Shown here: positions 48,950 through 62,817 of the stretch, piece after piece | How positions within the stretch are numbered: the first letter of the stretch is position 1 | Layout of the letters: every line of letters starts with the position of its first letter | Source: Phorcus lineatus | Lineage: Eukaryota; Mollusca; Gastropoda; Trochida; Trochidae | Length of the DNA stretch: 64,000 bases | Direction of reading: 5' to 3' | NCBI GenBank assembly: GCA_921293015.1 | Contig: OV121094.1 | Span: 37,942,054 to 38,006,053 of the forward strand | Position numbers and translations under genes: made by a program | The notes under the pieces: generated by a model | Databases searched by the model: none | What the model was told of the DNA's origin: nothing | Seen by the model: only the letters and a program-made list of their open reading frames with translations

Positions 48950-50199
48950 CAAAGATTTTGAGCTAAGAGTTATGATAGTAAGATGGTTTACCGAGTAACT
49001 ATTGCAACATCCGAGACGTCCTTGGCCCTGTACTTGTACAATATTTTGCCATTCATGTATCAGCAACTCATTCATACCATTCAAGAATACTGCACCTATA
49101 AACTGTACCCCTGCTGTGAAGGAGTAACTTCAGAACAAGACAATCACCTAAATCTCCCTGCATAAAATCGGTGCAACTTGTAATCATTTGGAACATGTCT
49201 GAGACGTGGAATCCCAACACCAGACCAACAGAATTGTGACTGCATAACATCTTAGGGAGCAGTAGGTTTTGAAACGAATTCGTATAGACTCGCGATAGGC
49301 GCGAGAAGAACGTCATCAGGGCTCCTGGCGGATACATTACCTAATGTTAAAATGCTTTGTCATCTTGAGACCGCAATTAACAGTTTCAAAGAGAGAGAAA
49401 TTTATCTCGCTCTTGTCGATCTTTCACTACAGCAAAGTTGTATGGTAGATAATTAGTGACGAAATCACCCATAAGGAATGACTTGTTTGAAAAAAAATAA
49501 TTATAGTATCCCCAATGATCATTGTGTGGTATCAACTTCATGTCAGAGTAGTTTCAGACACATTCCTGATTGCATTTTGAAATCACACATATTAATTAGA
49601 ATTCCAAAAATGAGAAATATGCACATCATGATATTGTAATCTCTCAGTTTAACCTTACTCCACATTTGTCACGTATAAGTGAGATTAAAAAATATATTAC
49701 CATTCTGTATGATCACTTATAAATACTTATTATACATACAGTGCAGATATCTTCAGTTAATTCATTCGAAAGAAGTGCATTTCAACATAGATAGAATATA
49801 ATTTGCTACAAACTGAAACAACTGAATCCATCAAAGATGTAAAGGCTTCATCGTCGACTTTGTGAGACTACAAAAATACAGTGAAAATAAACAACTTCAC
49901 TCATACTGAATTTGCTTAGTAGAAATTATTCATAGAAATCTGTTCACAAATGTACCTTTTATTATTCGATCTATAATGAATGGCTTTCATAAATATTCAA
50001 GGAAATAATGTGCTAAAGGACACAAGCCATTTTTTGCTTACTGTACAAAAACCGCCTTTACTCCTTCAATCAATGAAATAAAAAGGAATATAGACCGCAG
50101 GTGGATATGCACGATCTACAGATGGCTAGTACTCGTGCTACAGGCTATTAATAAAGCCATGACAACTTCCCTTGTAGACGTATTGATTTACTCATTTGA
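48950..50199. other. Intergenic, no gene recognised
   Basis: AT-rich; the minus frame at 49068-49337 has no domain. Confidence 0.5.
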
Positions 50200-51070
50200 A
50201 GCTGACCGTGTGTTTGTAGCAACATTATGGCTTTGGTTTAGACTTAAAGACTAACCTTATGTATACCCTGTGGCAAAGATAATTCCTCTACGAGTACTAC
50301 ATTGCTAGTTATGTCTGTGTTTTACCCTGGCCCTAATTATTGGTGTAACATTATGGCCTCAGTTTAGATTGAGATACTTGATATCACAAATTTGTAGATA
50401 GTGTGATCTATGTTTTATGACGGTAAGGAATATTGTCGATTTTGAATTAATATTACAGAGTTGTTTCTACCGCTACATAGCTATTTGAGTTTACCTGGTA
50501 TATTGTTGCAACGATATGACTAAGAGTTAAACTTGAGTTCGAGGTCCCTTGTTATCTCAATATTTTAGAAACTATAATAACGAAGACGCGTTAGAATATA
50601 AATCAACTATTGTAAACAGTGGATGTAGTTTCCAATTTTCTGTCTTATCAAGACCCGACATGGATAGTATTATTGTGGATTCAGACGCAGATATCTGTGT
50701 ATTTTGAGTTCCCGTCCTACCTTGACATAGACTATCGGAGTTGATATCAGGATTAAGATGATTAGAGTTGGGTTTTTGCTTTAGAGTCCATACAAGTGCC
50801 CTCGGAGTCCTCGGGGTTACTTGGTCCAAGATACTGTTCCGATATGGTAACGATGTAGACATAGAAATGTTGTTCGTGTCCTGAAAGTATGTGGAGTTGG
50901 ATCCCTGTATTCTGTCTTACCCTGACCTTGGACAGTCTGATAACAATATGGCTTTAATTCCATCTTTGAGAGTACCCTCATGTCTTGTAGGGATCCGCCT
51001 AAGAAGGGTCTGTATACAACGTGGTAATGGTCAAACAATGCCGGCCTTCCTCTTTTGTGTCCTTCTTGTA
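50200..51070 (-). repeat. Degenerate ~100-bp repeat field
   Basis: On the minus strand a motif like AAGGYCAGGGTAARACA recurs in decayed form, near 50323, 50496, 50717, 50815 and 50918, with a companion block atatggctttaRtt/attatggcctcagttt near 50225, 50350 and 50945. Spacing is irregular, about 60-220 bp. Two overlapping minus frames (50572-50862 and 50817-51080) run through it without a recognisable domain. The call rests on comparison by eye and is tentative. Confidence 0.4.
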
Positions 51071-53366
51071 GGAAAGACATATAAATAGGATATTCTCCAA
51101 TAGTTGTTAGTCTCCATTCAAGCCTTGGTAGTTTGACATTTTCATTTTGTTGATCATTGTGTAGGTAACTATAGCGTTCTCTATCGTCTTTATGGTCTTA
51201 TTGGTGAGGTGATTCCGCTAAATCCATTAGTTCAAGTAAGCTTAAAGGGTAAAGGGCTAAGAATAATCCAATCAATTAGCGCTAGCAAATAGGATCGTTA
51301 GCGGACGGCAAATTCGAAAAATGTGGTCACAGAGACAAGCTATTTTAAAAAGTAAAACAAACTGCCGTTAAACGGTAATTGTTCTGCATTTCCTGTTTTG
51401 ATTGGATGATAACGGGAAAAGATGTACTTTCTATTTCCATTACGAGTGATAATGAGCGTTTATTCCCTTTGGCAACAACCTTGGAAATTTTAGCATTTCT
51501 TAGAAAAGTTAATTATTACTCCTGTGAATTGAATGCAATGTGACGTCCATCCTTTCTTGAATCTTTTTTAGCTTGAATACATAGAAAACAGATGTGCGTA
51601 AAAAAATTATAATGATGAATATTGTTAAACACAACTACTTAAACCATAACTACCACGCAAAATAACAGCCGAACTGTATAGAATTTAGGTTAGGCTCATT
51701 CATCTCAATGAAACATGACTCAAACTACTGATTACCAATAGGGAGGGATATGCACGCGGCGGCACGGTAACGTATGCGATCAAAGCCGTAATGATCAGGG
51801 AGAATATCCCTTTCAGGACCAGGCGACTTTTTAGATGTTATCCATTTAAAAATCAATCAGCAGGTAATATTACAAACACGATAAAGGGAAAACTCTACTC
51901 GTCTTTATTGAAAAAATACGGTAACCGAGGTACAAATAGAACGTGGAAATCCAATATATCTATTGCCTGACGGGAAGAATAAAAAACAGTGATGTTTTTG
52001 TCCTACATAATTTACCTGTATATAAATTTAAAGCTTAAAAGGGTGTTGGTAGCATTAGTGTCTTAATATTCCAACACTGTGTATGAGTTCATTCACTATG
52101 CGTATGATCTCTATCGTGAGTTTACAGAATTAAACTGATGTGGAAGAAATTTCTAATAATTGTTATGTTTGTGTCTTTCATCACGAAATACCTCTTCCAA
52201 ATTGTTTCGATTGAATTGACCGACAAACGTATTACAGCTGTGTGACACTTTCCTAACAGAAAAAAATATGCATCACTAACATATTTGATTAACATATTTC
52301 TTGACAACTCACTGAGAATTATTTTGTAGCTTTGCACTACAACGACCGCCTTTTTGTCGCTGTACTCGAAGGGACATTAACATCTTGTTTAGGTAAACAA
52401 AACGATCTCGCGACCTGTTTTTAATTTTAAAAAAAGCAGTTATCAAACAAAGGCGACATGTTCGATGAAGCTACATGAATCCATTTCCTACGTTAAATGT
52501 TTAAATAGTTAACACTGAAATGGTCGCCATCAATTTTCGTTGATACTTGATACTATCTTCTAAGACAACTGATAATAAGAGTGAAGACCTGTTTGATCAT
52601 CTGATGATGATGCATTCATCTTTAACATATATTTACTAAGAACAATTTGACCTATGACCTACACACTTTGTGACAAATGTCAACCAATGACAATGTTCGA
52701 AAGGCGAGTCGGCAATTTCATATTAATGTGTTTTACGACTTTAGTGAGAGAGTAACAATAATCAAATTCGTCGCAGTACATACTCAACTAAAAATATCGA
52801 TCGATTACAGTGTCACGCCATGTCCAACACTGTCCATGCATGGTAATTGAACACAATCATGATTCGATTTCTAGATTATCTGGTAGCAAATGTTTTGTTG
52901 TTTCATTTAAAATAAAACTTAAATGATTTCGTTAACATTTTTCAATGGGATACTCGTGATTGAATAGTTCAACGTGATCCTTTGTTGCCATTATGCAGAG
53001 TAAAAACCGCTGTTAAGCTAATGCGGGAAGATAAAATTACGACGTTTTAATTTGCTTTGGAGTTATTAGGAAAACCTTCACTGTTTTTATCAGTGTTAAA
53101 GACTCATTAGTTTCCTCAACGAACCGTCCAAAATATAGATACTTACTTACGACATTGCCCACACTGAAATAACTGTTGACAGCATTTGGTGTGAACCGAT
53201 CAATGTGATTTTTTGAAGCAATTGTTTATTGTACTTTTACGACATTTTGGAATTAATGTAATATCTAAGAACAAGAATTTACAAACAATCAAATCTGTTT
53301 CTTACATTTTGGATGATTTTGAGGTTATAAAATTTACACAAGTTTTTCAAAAAAGCAATCTTTTGA
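51071..53366. other. Intergenic, no gene recognised
   Basis: AT-rich with no supported gene or repeat. Confidence 0.5.
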
Positions 53367-53375
53367 TCTTTTCAT

Positions 53376-53706
53376 CATCCTGCTACATCAGCGTAATTGA
53401 TTCCGCCGATCGAGCTCCTTCCATATACCCTGATCTCTTTCGAACCAAATCCCTCGTACGGCTGGCGCGGCTTGGTGTTCGTGGCTCTGTTCACCTGTTA
53501 TTGTTGAAGCCATGAAATGTCGTTATCCAAGAGGCTTAAAGCTACTAGCTTGAATTTTCCATTCGGGCTGTGCCGCTGTTGCTGGATGCGAGTAGTCTCA
53601 TTAGCTGGTTAGATAGCTAGGGATTCGAGGCTTTTGGCCTAAAGGATATCAGGGTATATAAAAGGAGCTCGATCGGCGGATTCAGTTACGCTGATGTATC
53701 AGGATG
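53376..53706. mobile_element. MITE with long TIRs, family M1 copy 2
   Basis: 331 bp. Inverted ends of roughly 75-90 bp beginning catcctgctacatcagcgta (left) and catcctgatacatcagcgta (right, other strand), continuing through gattccgcc/gaatccgcc, gatcgagctcctt, ataccctgatMtc and a diverged ccaaaWSCCTCG. Flanked by a perfect 9-bp direct repeat TCTTTTCAT (53367-53375 and 53707-53715). Long TIRs with 9-bp duplications are typical of Mutator-like (MULE) elements; that assignment is inference. An open frame begins upstream at 53213 and runs into the left TIR; it is not a gene. Confidence 0.92.
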
Positions 53707-53715
53707 TCTTTTCAT

Positions 53716-56700
53716 TCCCCAACAAAGTCATATCACCTTCGCAGTTTTTTAACGAAAACGATTTGCTTTTATAACTTGAAACAAAGCATGGGTAGAATAT
53801 TCTGAACACAATGATGTAACAATTTTGTCCTTTTCATATACTTGAAAATGCATTTGGTTACTTTGAACTAGATGGGTACATCGCTGTTAGGAACAAAAAC
53901 GCGCATCTGCCCGTTGATTTGATATTATGAACACGTTGAAGATTTTTAATTGTGAAAATATTTTCATCATGTGAAAGCCATAGAATAGTGATTTGGAAAA
54001 GTTTTACTTTTCTATGATTTACGAAACATCTTCACACACATTTGTCGAATGTATGTCAAGGGGACAAATGACAATGGCGTGTCAATATGTCAAAGTCTGC
54101 CTGTCATGATATGCTGCCTAGATCAGGGGGAAGTTTAAGCATCTCATCTTTGATACACAATTTAAAGTATTCAAAAATAAAATAATTAACAATTATGATT
54201 TTTTTCATCATGAAACGAATTTGAAACATAATTTTTTTTAAATGCGCACGGTACAAATCAGATTGCCATTTATGGGCACTTAAAAAAAGATCGCTAATAT
54301 TGTAAAAAAAATTTCTGCAGCTTAAAAGCGAAAGTTAAATCTTTTGTAAGTTCACCCGATTCTCTAGGGTATTAGGTTTTCTCTTTCGTCACTGTAAAAG
54401 GTTGACTTCCTCCGAGTAACATCTCATTTCTTTATTTTGTCAACCATGTGTAAATATCATTCAACAGATTGATTTATCGACAGTCGTGCAGATATATCCC
54501 ACGCTGTGAAACTAAATGAATATCAGTTGTTATTCTTGTTTAAGAATTGAACGATTTTAAGCTGTATTATTTCTTCCTGCAGTTAGAACCCAATATTGTC
54601 TCTATAAGATCAGTAGTGGATTACTAAAAAAGGAATAAATTCACTTGTAATACTTAGAAACCTACATATACTCAGTAAAAACAAATTACGGACCACCTCG
54701 ATTTACAATAATGGGATATTCTACATTTCCTTTAATGATCTATAGGATGCTTCGCTTTTCGCTCTTTCTAATTATTTTTTTTTTTAAAACATTAATATAA
54801 GAGGTAAAATATTAATTGCCGGAACTTTTTCATGTCGTAATACCTTCTAAAACACGTGATTGGACGATGTTATGGGACGTTCGAAAGTAGTTCCGTTTGT
54901 TCGCACGAGATGGTATCACACATGTGTGTTACCAACTCATTATTATCTGATGAGTGATCTCACCACGGTTGAGTAATAAATTGATTTTCTCTGTGAAGGT
55001 GAATTATAGATCTTTGCCTCTCGTTTGACTTCATTGCAGTATTTGTCCCTTCTCTTTCCGTTGACCAAGATAACTTAATATTTCTACTATTACTTATGTC
55101 TGACTTCCTTAACTTTGATGAAAACTGTAAGATCGTTAAGTAAGAACTGAAAGCAGAACATATAACCTGCCTCTCAGTAAAGCATATTTCTCTCGATTTC
55201 AGAGAACAACGCTCTATTGACAAGCTGATTCTGGTTAGTTTGTGGTGGGCAGATGATAGATACAGGATATTTGACTCGCACTGGCTTTAAACACACTTAC
55301 CATGTAGTTTATTGGCGTATTCAAACTGTAAATAATCAGTTCGCTGCATGAAATAGTTAGTAAATGATTACACATTTTGGTTATTATTCCACCGAGAGCA
55401 ATAACTACGGCTCCCCATCATACAAACAATGGCTTTGGTTTGTTTGATTTCCCACCTCGATCAGTTGTAAGTATGATAGATGGGAACATTATCCACATAG
55501 TTACAAAAATGACATTCATACGCTTTGATGAAGGAGATTGTTTTCTTCCATCCGTTTCACTCTGTGAAAACCATGCGTCTCCGATTAAAGTGTCGATATA
55601 TGATCGTGGTCAGAAAACTATCTCAAAGGACGCTTCTTTTCATGGATTCAGTTAATCAATGCGGTAAACACTTCATCATGGGAATTCAACCTTAGAAGCG
55701 TAGACTAGCGAGACCAGTAGGCTTACACCAATGAAACAGTGCTTGGAGAACAAACGAAAGTGAGGCATCAATTACTATTTTCAATTGGCCACAGAGAATC
55801 TGCATCATGAGACAAGGAGACGTGATTTCCTCGGGGAGAGAGGCCTAGGACGTGTCAGGAGATATTACAAGTCATAACTTAATGTCCTCTTTCGCTTCCT
55901 CACACTTCGGGCGCCGTCGGAAAACTCTGGGACATTATTTTAACCAAATATTGATCTCAAAGGCTGCCGAAATTCTTGGCCACTTTGGTAATTTAGTTAC
56001 GATTCAGACTGTATGTCTACTGGGCGGCTTGTACTTTGTGAACATAGTTGTCAAGGAGAAATAAGAAAAGAGACTGGTGCTATGAATGTCAATATCATAA
56101 CTGAACAATATCAATTGAAATATGAACTGTCAGCTTATGATATACATCTTTAGGTAAACACTTAGATATCTGGGCACCCTGCATGCAAAATGTTATAGGG
56201 GCACAAAATATATGCGAGAATTTGGCGTCAAATATATAAAGTTTGTGTTATTTGATCGTGAATAATAGTTTTTCATCTGAAATAAAAACCTATCTTATTG
56301 CTTGTCATTTCAGTATAGTGACAATAAACAGATTAATATTACATATGTTATTAAATTCTTAATCATGAAACCGCGACACAGAATTTCGACGTCTTAACTT
56401 TTAGCCATTTTCCGACAAACAATGAAATCTAGAAATATTAAAATATGTCATGTTAGAGATTTATACGGAAATTTTAGTAACCGATTTGAATATTACTCAG
56501 GACGTATGATTTTTTGTCTTTTATTTAAGCCACATATAATATTATAAAACATACCATATTTCACTTTAAGTTTGTAAACAGGTGTGCCGGAAGATCACTG
56601 TGCTGGATAAAACTATGAACCTGGCACGTTGTGTAGTATCGATTGGATTCCATTAGCTTACAGTAATTGCTTATCTTGTGTCATCCATTATCAGTATTTG

Positions 56701-58011
56701 CAATGACATAATAGGTTAGTAAATAACCTCGAGGAAAAGAGAAAGTAATTTGTGATGGAAACTATGTTCAGAAAAAAGAGAATCAATTGATCTACAGAAA
56801 TTTATTAGGGTTCAATAACTGAGTAAAACTTTTGTAGTTTGTGGGAAGCTTACAATTCTAAGGTATTGGCCATTTTAGCTATCTAGTATTATTTTGCAAA
56901 TCTGAGTCAAAATTTATTGGGTATATACGTCATTTGAATTGATGTGAACTCCTTAAACATCGTAAGTAATTAATTGACATACAATTCATGTTCCTAGAAT
57001 GAATATGTTCATTGAAATATTAAAAACCTAACCCTCGACCAAAACATTTTTTTAGCGGTAGTCATTAGTTTTTGTTCGTTTGATCACGTGATAACGAGTA
57101 CAAAATGATACAGTGCATCTTGCTGGCAATTAAGGACCCAGACGGTACGTAAAAGCCTTTGATCTGAACTGTATAAGCGTTTTCTAGTATGTAAGACGTG
57201 TACTTCGAAAGCAACCGTGACACGGGGCGAATCATCAACTGGCGCACTCAATGTGATTACCACAAGAAACGTAGAATAAGAATTTGCTCTTCTGTCATTG
57301 TTGCATTATTTCAAGACTGGCGTTCTGAATGTCTTATTCTTTATTACTGTATGTTTTTCAATTTACATTTCATGAATGACAAAATATGGTAATTGTACTA
57401 TCTCTCGATGCTATCATCTTTCGAATATTTATTGAAAAAATAATATTAAAATTTGACTGATAACTGTTCTGAAAATTTCGATTGAGAAAGAAATTGACTT
57501 TAATCTGCAAAAAGGCATTTGCTTGAATAAATGTAAAACATCGGGAAACATATTTCATTGAAGAGACACGCTTCAAATTCACTTCTTAATCAGACTACAG
57601 CACGTACGAGAAAAGTTCATGTCATGTTAAGGTCCTTTTTCCTCTTTGAGTTAACAAAGAACTAAGCATTACTGATGTCGCAAAAAAATAATTTGTTTAT
57701 AATACAAGCTTTAATCCAAAACCAGAATAGCCTGTTGGAGCACGATCTAAAACGTTAATGCCATTGGTAACAAATATCAAACAGACAGCGCGGCATGTAA
57801 TCACAGGTCTTCTTTCCCAAAGCTTTCAGTATGGTCACGCATGACTTGAAATGTTATAGAGAAGTGTAAATACGGTTGATTTAAAGCTGAGTTCATATGC
57901 CTGGTTGTGTCTGAGTAGTATCAGAGACATCTGGCAGTGTATTTAGAGTATCCTTGAAACGATAGGTGTACAAAAAAGCCTTATTTAAATATATCAAATA
58001 CATTTTAACAC
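53716..58011. other. Long intergenic stretch, no gene recognised
   Basis: AT-rich. Islands of higher GC at about 55350-55640 and 55680-55940 hold open frames without domains (55377-55655, 55852-56064). A 12-bp palindrome CACACATGTGTG occurs near 54919. No RNA gene seen. Confidence 0.45.
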
Positions 58012-58067
58012 CCTCCTCCCCAATTTTCTCCTCTTTTTTAACCCCCCCCCCCCTGCCCCCCAACCCC
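58012..58067 (-). repeat. C-rich tract, G-quadruplex candidate on the minus strand
   Basis: Plus strand: a pyrimidine stretch (58012-58040) followed by C12, TG, C6, AA, C4 (58042-58067). The minus strand thus has G4-TT-G6-CA-G12, which can supply four G-runs of at least four with short loops. The adjoining homopyrimidine run could also form triplex DNA. Also a likely length-variable site. Confidence 0.85.
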
Positions 58068-61000
58068 TTAACACACACAGTTATTTACATACTAAACTTA
58101 TTTACAATAGCCTATTACATTTGAGCTAACCTGGACAGCCAATACAGCACCAACGTGAAACAGTAAATGTTTCACCAAGTATCCATATTGTTGCTGTTTA
58201 CATGGAAATAGTGATGTTTCAAACATTAACCGCCAATGCAACAACCGAGAATATTTCATGTTATATGGAACAATATAGACATAGTTGGATGTTTTCAGAA
58301 CTTCACACGAAACGGCATTATTATTCCATAAATAATACATCTTTTACAATACAGGAAGTCCAGAATAGAAATCAAATAGAACCTGGGGCAGGTGTTAGCT
58401 ATTGGCTGAAAACTGTCTGGGGTCATAATACGCAGAGAACAGAATAAGCCATACTGTATGTCAGGTCTTTTCTCACTGTTCCTGGACACAAGGCCTAGGA
58501 TTTAATTAGACAGTGATGCATGCATTTTCTGCATTAGCCATAGGATGTCGGTCACGTTCTGTAACCTGACTAGAGCTGGAGAGTAATAGCTCTGTCGTGT
58601 TTATTTCATTTAACAGTCCTAGGTTCGCTGAAGTAATGGCAAGTAGCTTGACACAGAAGGACTGCATGACAATGATTTTTGTAGTTATTTGTCAATTTAG
58701 GCTTGTATAAATACATTGTAATATATTTTCTATTCCAGAACACAGAGGTTTGCCTAGTTCGTTACTGTTAACAGTCTGTCACCGATGTAATGCCACGCAG
58801 CAGGAGACAGTGGTAAAAAGTATTGACAATGATAGGTAAATGATTTGATTTTTTTCATCGATTAACGTTTAGAGCCATGCTTAAATGTCAAAGGGTATCA
58901 ATGACTATATTGCTTAATCGTTGATTGGTTACAGTGCTCACCTCACATGGACCAAATGAAGTATTACTCTGATCATTAACGAAGGTAGGTAAGAGTGATA
59001 GCTACATATGGTTTTAATGAGATTAGTCGATCCTCACACATCATTTACTGCATTAGTTCTTCGAAGGGCATATACATTTGAACCTAAGCAAAATAAACAC
59101 AGTTAGGATCATCTGCTTACAACTGCGGTCCACGTTGCTAAACTTAAATGAGACATCAGAAGGGCTCTGGCATTGACCACGTTCCAAATCAATGGTATAT
59201 TATATCATTTCTATAGCGATCCCTTTTTTTATCTCCTGCTTTACGGACGGGAAAAGATCAGGACAGATCTGAGTTCATCACGGAGAGGAAGTCCACTTTC
59301 ATAAAGGATGAAGAGAGTGCGTGATTCTTGTAAACTGCGTATAAATAGTTGCGCTCAATATACGGTTTCCTTCCTCATATGGTTCTCTGTCGACGAGTAA
59401 TAGCATGCCATAAAAAGTTAGCAATGATAGTTTTGTTAGAGAAGCCAGTGCAAATAACTGTCATTCGCGAAACACTGCAGGCGGTGAATCTACTTTCTTA
59501 TAGGAGGTGACGTACTGGCGTGATCCAAATATTAATGAGTATGAAACATATATCCTGTACAATAAAGAGTTATCTCCTGACATGACAGGTTAATGGACAA
59601 GGGATAAGAACGTGTTCTTAATCTTAAGATGTAAAGCAACTAGCAAAATTCAATTACTAATAATATATTTTCAAAAATTGTTTTCACTCCCTATTTTCAA
59701 TTTTTGCGAAATATATATATTCAAACTATTAAGACACATTTAGATAAAACTTCTCCATTAACTCACGAGTGTTATCTAACCAAACGGGTCTTTATGAAAA
59801 GGTGTAAACGTGTAGTAACAAATTGTATGCTTATGTAACTTGTAACTCCATCCAACAATTTTCGTAGATTTCACTAAGCATATATAATTGAAGATATAGA
59901 TTTTGAGTTACCAACGAAAATACCGCAATCTCTAATTTCTTGGTGACTGTGACTTTGCCAGCGTTGATCCCGTTACAAATTAACGGTTAATGAATAATGG
60001 CATGTAATTTACAAGCAGTCACTTTTTCGCAACGACCCACTACTGATGGTGATTATTTGTAGTAATGCTGTCAAAGTTACCACTTAATAACATAAGATTG
60101 AAATTTACAAGCATATTGAAACCATTCATATGGAAATTAATCCACGATTTCTCTCATCAAGGTAATTCGCAGCGCACAAAGCTCAACTCTCTTAAAAACA
60201 GCAAATTGTCTACAGCCGAATCTCTATCAGTGACTATAGTGTTGATTACATTTCCGGGCTTAACTTGCTCTTTTCGCTCCAATGACACGTTAACGCTTGA
60301 TTATGCCGATGGTCTGGGAGAGTCGCCACTTCCTGTTGACCTCGTCTAACTGAGAGCTGAAAACCATGGCGGGGCAGATATCGGATCCGCGCCAATTTCC
60401 TTTCTTTGTTTGTATACCGTGAAATGCTACAACCTGATTTTATCTTATCCCTAACAGATTTATCATGCTGATGAGACAGTGGTTCGTGGGCTGATATAAG
60501 AGCCTTAATGTCCTCAGAGGGGTTAAGTGCCATTGTTAATCCGCCTGTTGGTAAATGTATGTCTCTCTGAGATCGTGTTTCAACATTTTCACAAATTTAT
60601 AAGATATCTGTTCATCTTGTACTTTATATTTGTAAAATACATGTAGGGTTAAAATATATAGTATTGACTGTTAAATATCAGTGTCAATAAAGGTTGATAA
60701 AAAGTCTCAAATTGTTAAATATTTAAACCTACTGAATAGAAACATGAAATGGGAGTCATTAATTAGTGTTTAAATGAAACGTGTCAATAAACGAGCACTT
60801 CCGTTATGAGACGTAATGCAGAAATCAGGAAAACTTATCTCCTCACAACTTTACTTCATTTCATTCATAGAATATTCGATGAAATGTTTTTTCTGCAAAA
60901 ATTGACTAATTTGTTTATTGGAAGAATGGTTTATTGAGCAATGCTTTTACACAGTACATTATATAATCAATACCTTTCGTGACATGTTCCGGTGTCATGT

Positions 61001-61878
61001 TTGTTAATAAACGTTGTTACAACACGCCAGGGTTTTCATAGCAACGCTACATTGTACAGTCAATCAGTTGATAATTCATATACAAACAGATTTGAATTTG
61101 AGAAAAAATATTAGCGCATAGCTCTTTTTACAGCTTAATTTCATTATTTAGAGAAATATGTTGTGCGCGTGTGACACTCAATCCATAGCATGTAAAAATA
61201 GCAGAACGTCTTTAATCATGTATTATGTTTCCAATAATAATCGATAATGCCATAAAAAATCTCTAAAAGTAAATAAATTGCGTGCAGAAAAGCCTATAAT
61301 TTAATCGACATGTCAAGTTTTTAATATCCTCATTTAGCTTGCTCCAGGAATGAATTTATCTTTTTGAAAATATAATTACATAGAGACAGTGAATGGTGGT
61401 TCAATTCATTCCTTCACGAACGATAGCGATATAAGAATTAGAATTATCATGAAAATTAAAATATCTCGGCAAGGTTGATTTGTAATTTTGTTTCAAATTT
61501 CTTTATTTATGATGGTCAGATTTTCAAATCTATTTATCATGCAATGAAAGAATCAAATCCTTACGAACAGGTAATTGAAGAACATTGCATATAATAGTTA
61601 TATATAAAAATGTGATATATGAAAGAGCACTAAAACTCATTCATTCTTAACTAATGAAAAAATCAAACATTCACAGTGTTCATAGAAAAGGTCGACAAGC
61701 AATATTATCGAACAAAAAGCTTGAAAGTTTTCAAAATTATCAGCTCCGAAAGTTTCAATTCATCAAAAGATAAGGTAAAAAATACAAAAACATAATGTTA
61801 ACAACTTGTTTAATTGATAAGTATACCAACTCTGAAAGTTCGAGGTCTGGGCCAGGTAAAAGAAAGTATATATGTATC
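58068..61878. other. Intergenic, no gene recognised
   Basis: A GC-richer island lies at about 60240-60540 with overlapping frames on both strands and no domain. A second motif fitting the RFX X-box pattern is at 61032-61045 (GTTTTCATAGCAAC). Confidence 0.45.
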
Positions 61879-61967
61879 ATCCCAACTTGGGATCGCGTCC
61901 CATCTTAAGATGGGACGCGTCCCAACTTGGAATTCCAAGTTGGGACGTCCCATCTTGAGATGGGACG
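61879..61967. repeat. Cluster of tandem perfect palindromes
   Basis: Four hairpin-capable units in 89 bp: TCCCAAcTTGGGA near 61880-61892; a 26-bp perfect palindrome at 61894-61919 centred on CTTAAG; a 30-bp perfect palindrome at 61918-61947 centred on GAATTC; and a 22-bp near-perfect one at 61946-61967. Two half-motifs alternate, GTCCCAACTTGG and GTCCCATCTT. GC content is well above that of the surrounding DNA. No similar motif was found elsewhere in the window. Confidence 0.95.
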
Positions 61968-62807
61968 GCGGATACTTTAAGTTGTTCATAATATTCTTAT
62001 TCTAATGTTGAATTTAGTAAGAACATGATAACATGTATCATTTAGAAAGCGCTTTAAGGCCCTCGAAAGATATTTTGATTTTATGTTGATTTTCATGACT
62101 TATTGGCTATATCTATATCTCATCGCATACGAGTCCTTCATCATAGTACAATACGATTTCAAAAGTAATTCTTATACAAAATTTTATAAATTATTTCATC
62201 ATATTCTTAAATATTTTTAATAGTGACAGCATGTTAAGCAAATAAAAAAGAAAGAAATATTGTATACACTCAAAACCCACTCCTAGTTAATACCAAGAAT
62301 GCTAATGCCTTGTAATCAGTTCAAATTCTTACACATAAACCGTTCCATTAAGCAAGATTTCAATGTACTCATTGTGTTTGATAGTCGAATCTAAGACTTT
62401 ATGTTTCTTAAACATATTTTTAAACCGATTTTGGTAAACATCCGGTTCGGTTATGACACTAATACCTGTGTGTCACCTTCCAATTAGTGACAAGAATGGG
62501 TACCAATTGTACATGAGCATGCTTGTAACAATAAGGTACACGCCGATCGTTTGTTGTTTTAGTCAATGATTATCAGTCATATTTATCAAGGCATTGGCCC
62601 CTATCGGCAATATCACTGATAGGAAGCAGACGTGATCAAATTTTTATGTTTATTGTTATTGTGTTGTTATTCGATGAAAAAATATTTCATAAACAGAGAG
62701 TTAATCATGTAAAGTAACCAAAATGAAATCTAACATCATCCATTGATTATTTATGGAGAAAAAACAGGCTTTTTAATATAATTTAAAACAATTTAGAACT
62801 TAGTTTT
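61968..62807. other. Intergenic, no gene recognised
   Basis: AT-rich spacer. Confidence 0.5.
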
Positions 62808-62817
62808 CAAGATTTAC

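Noticed and set aside
50572-51080. Two overlapping minus frames as a possible gene
   Set aside because: They coincide with degenerate repeats, lack a recognisable domain and overlap in different frames.
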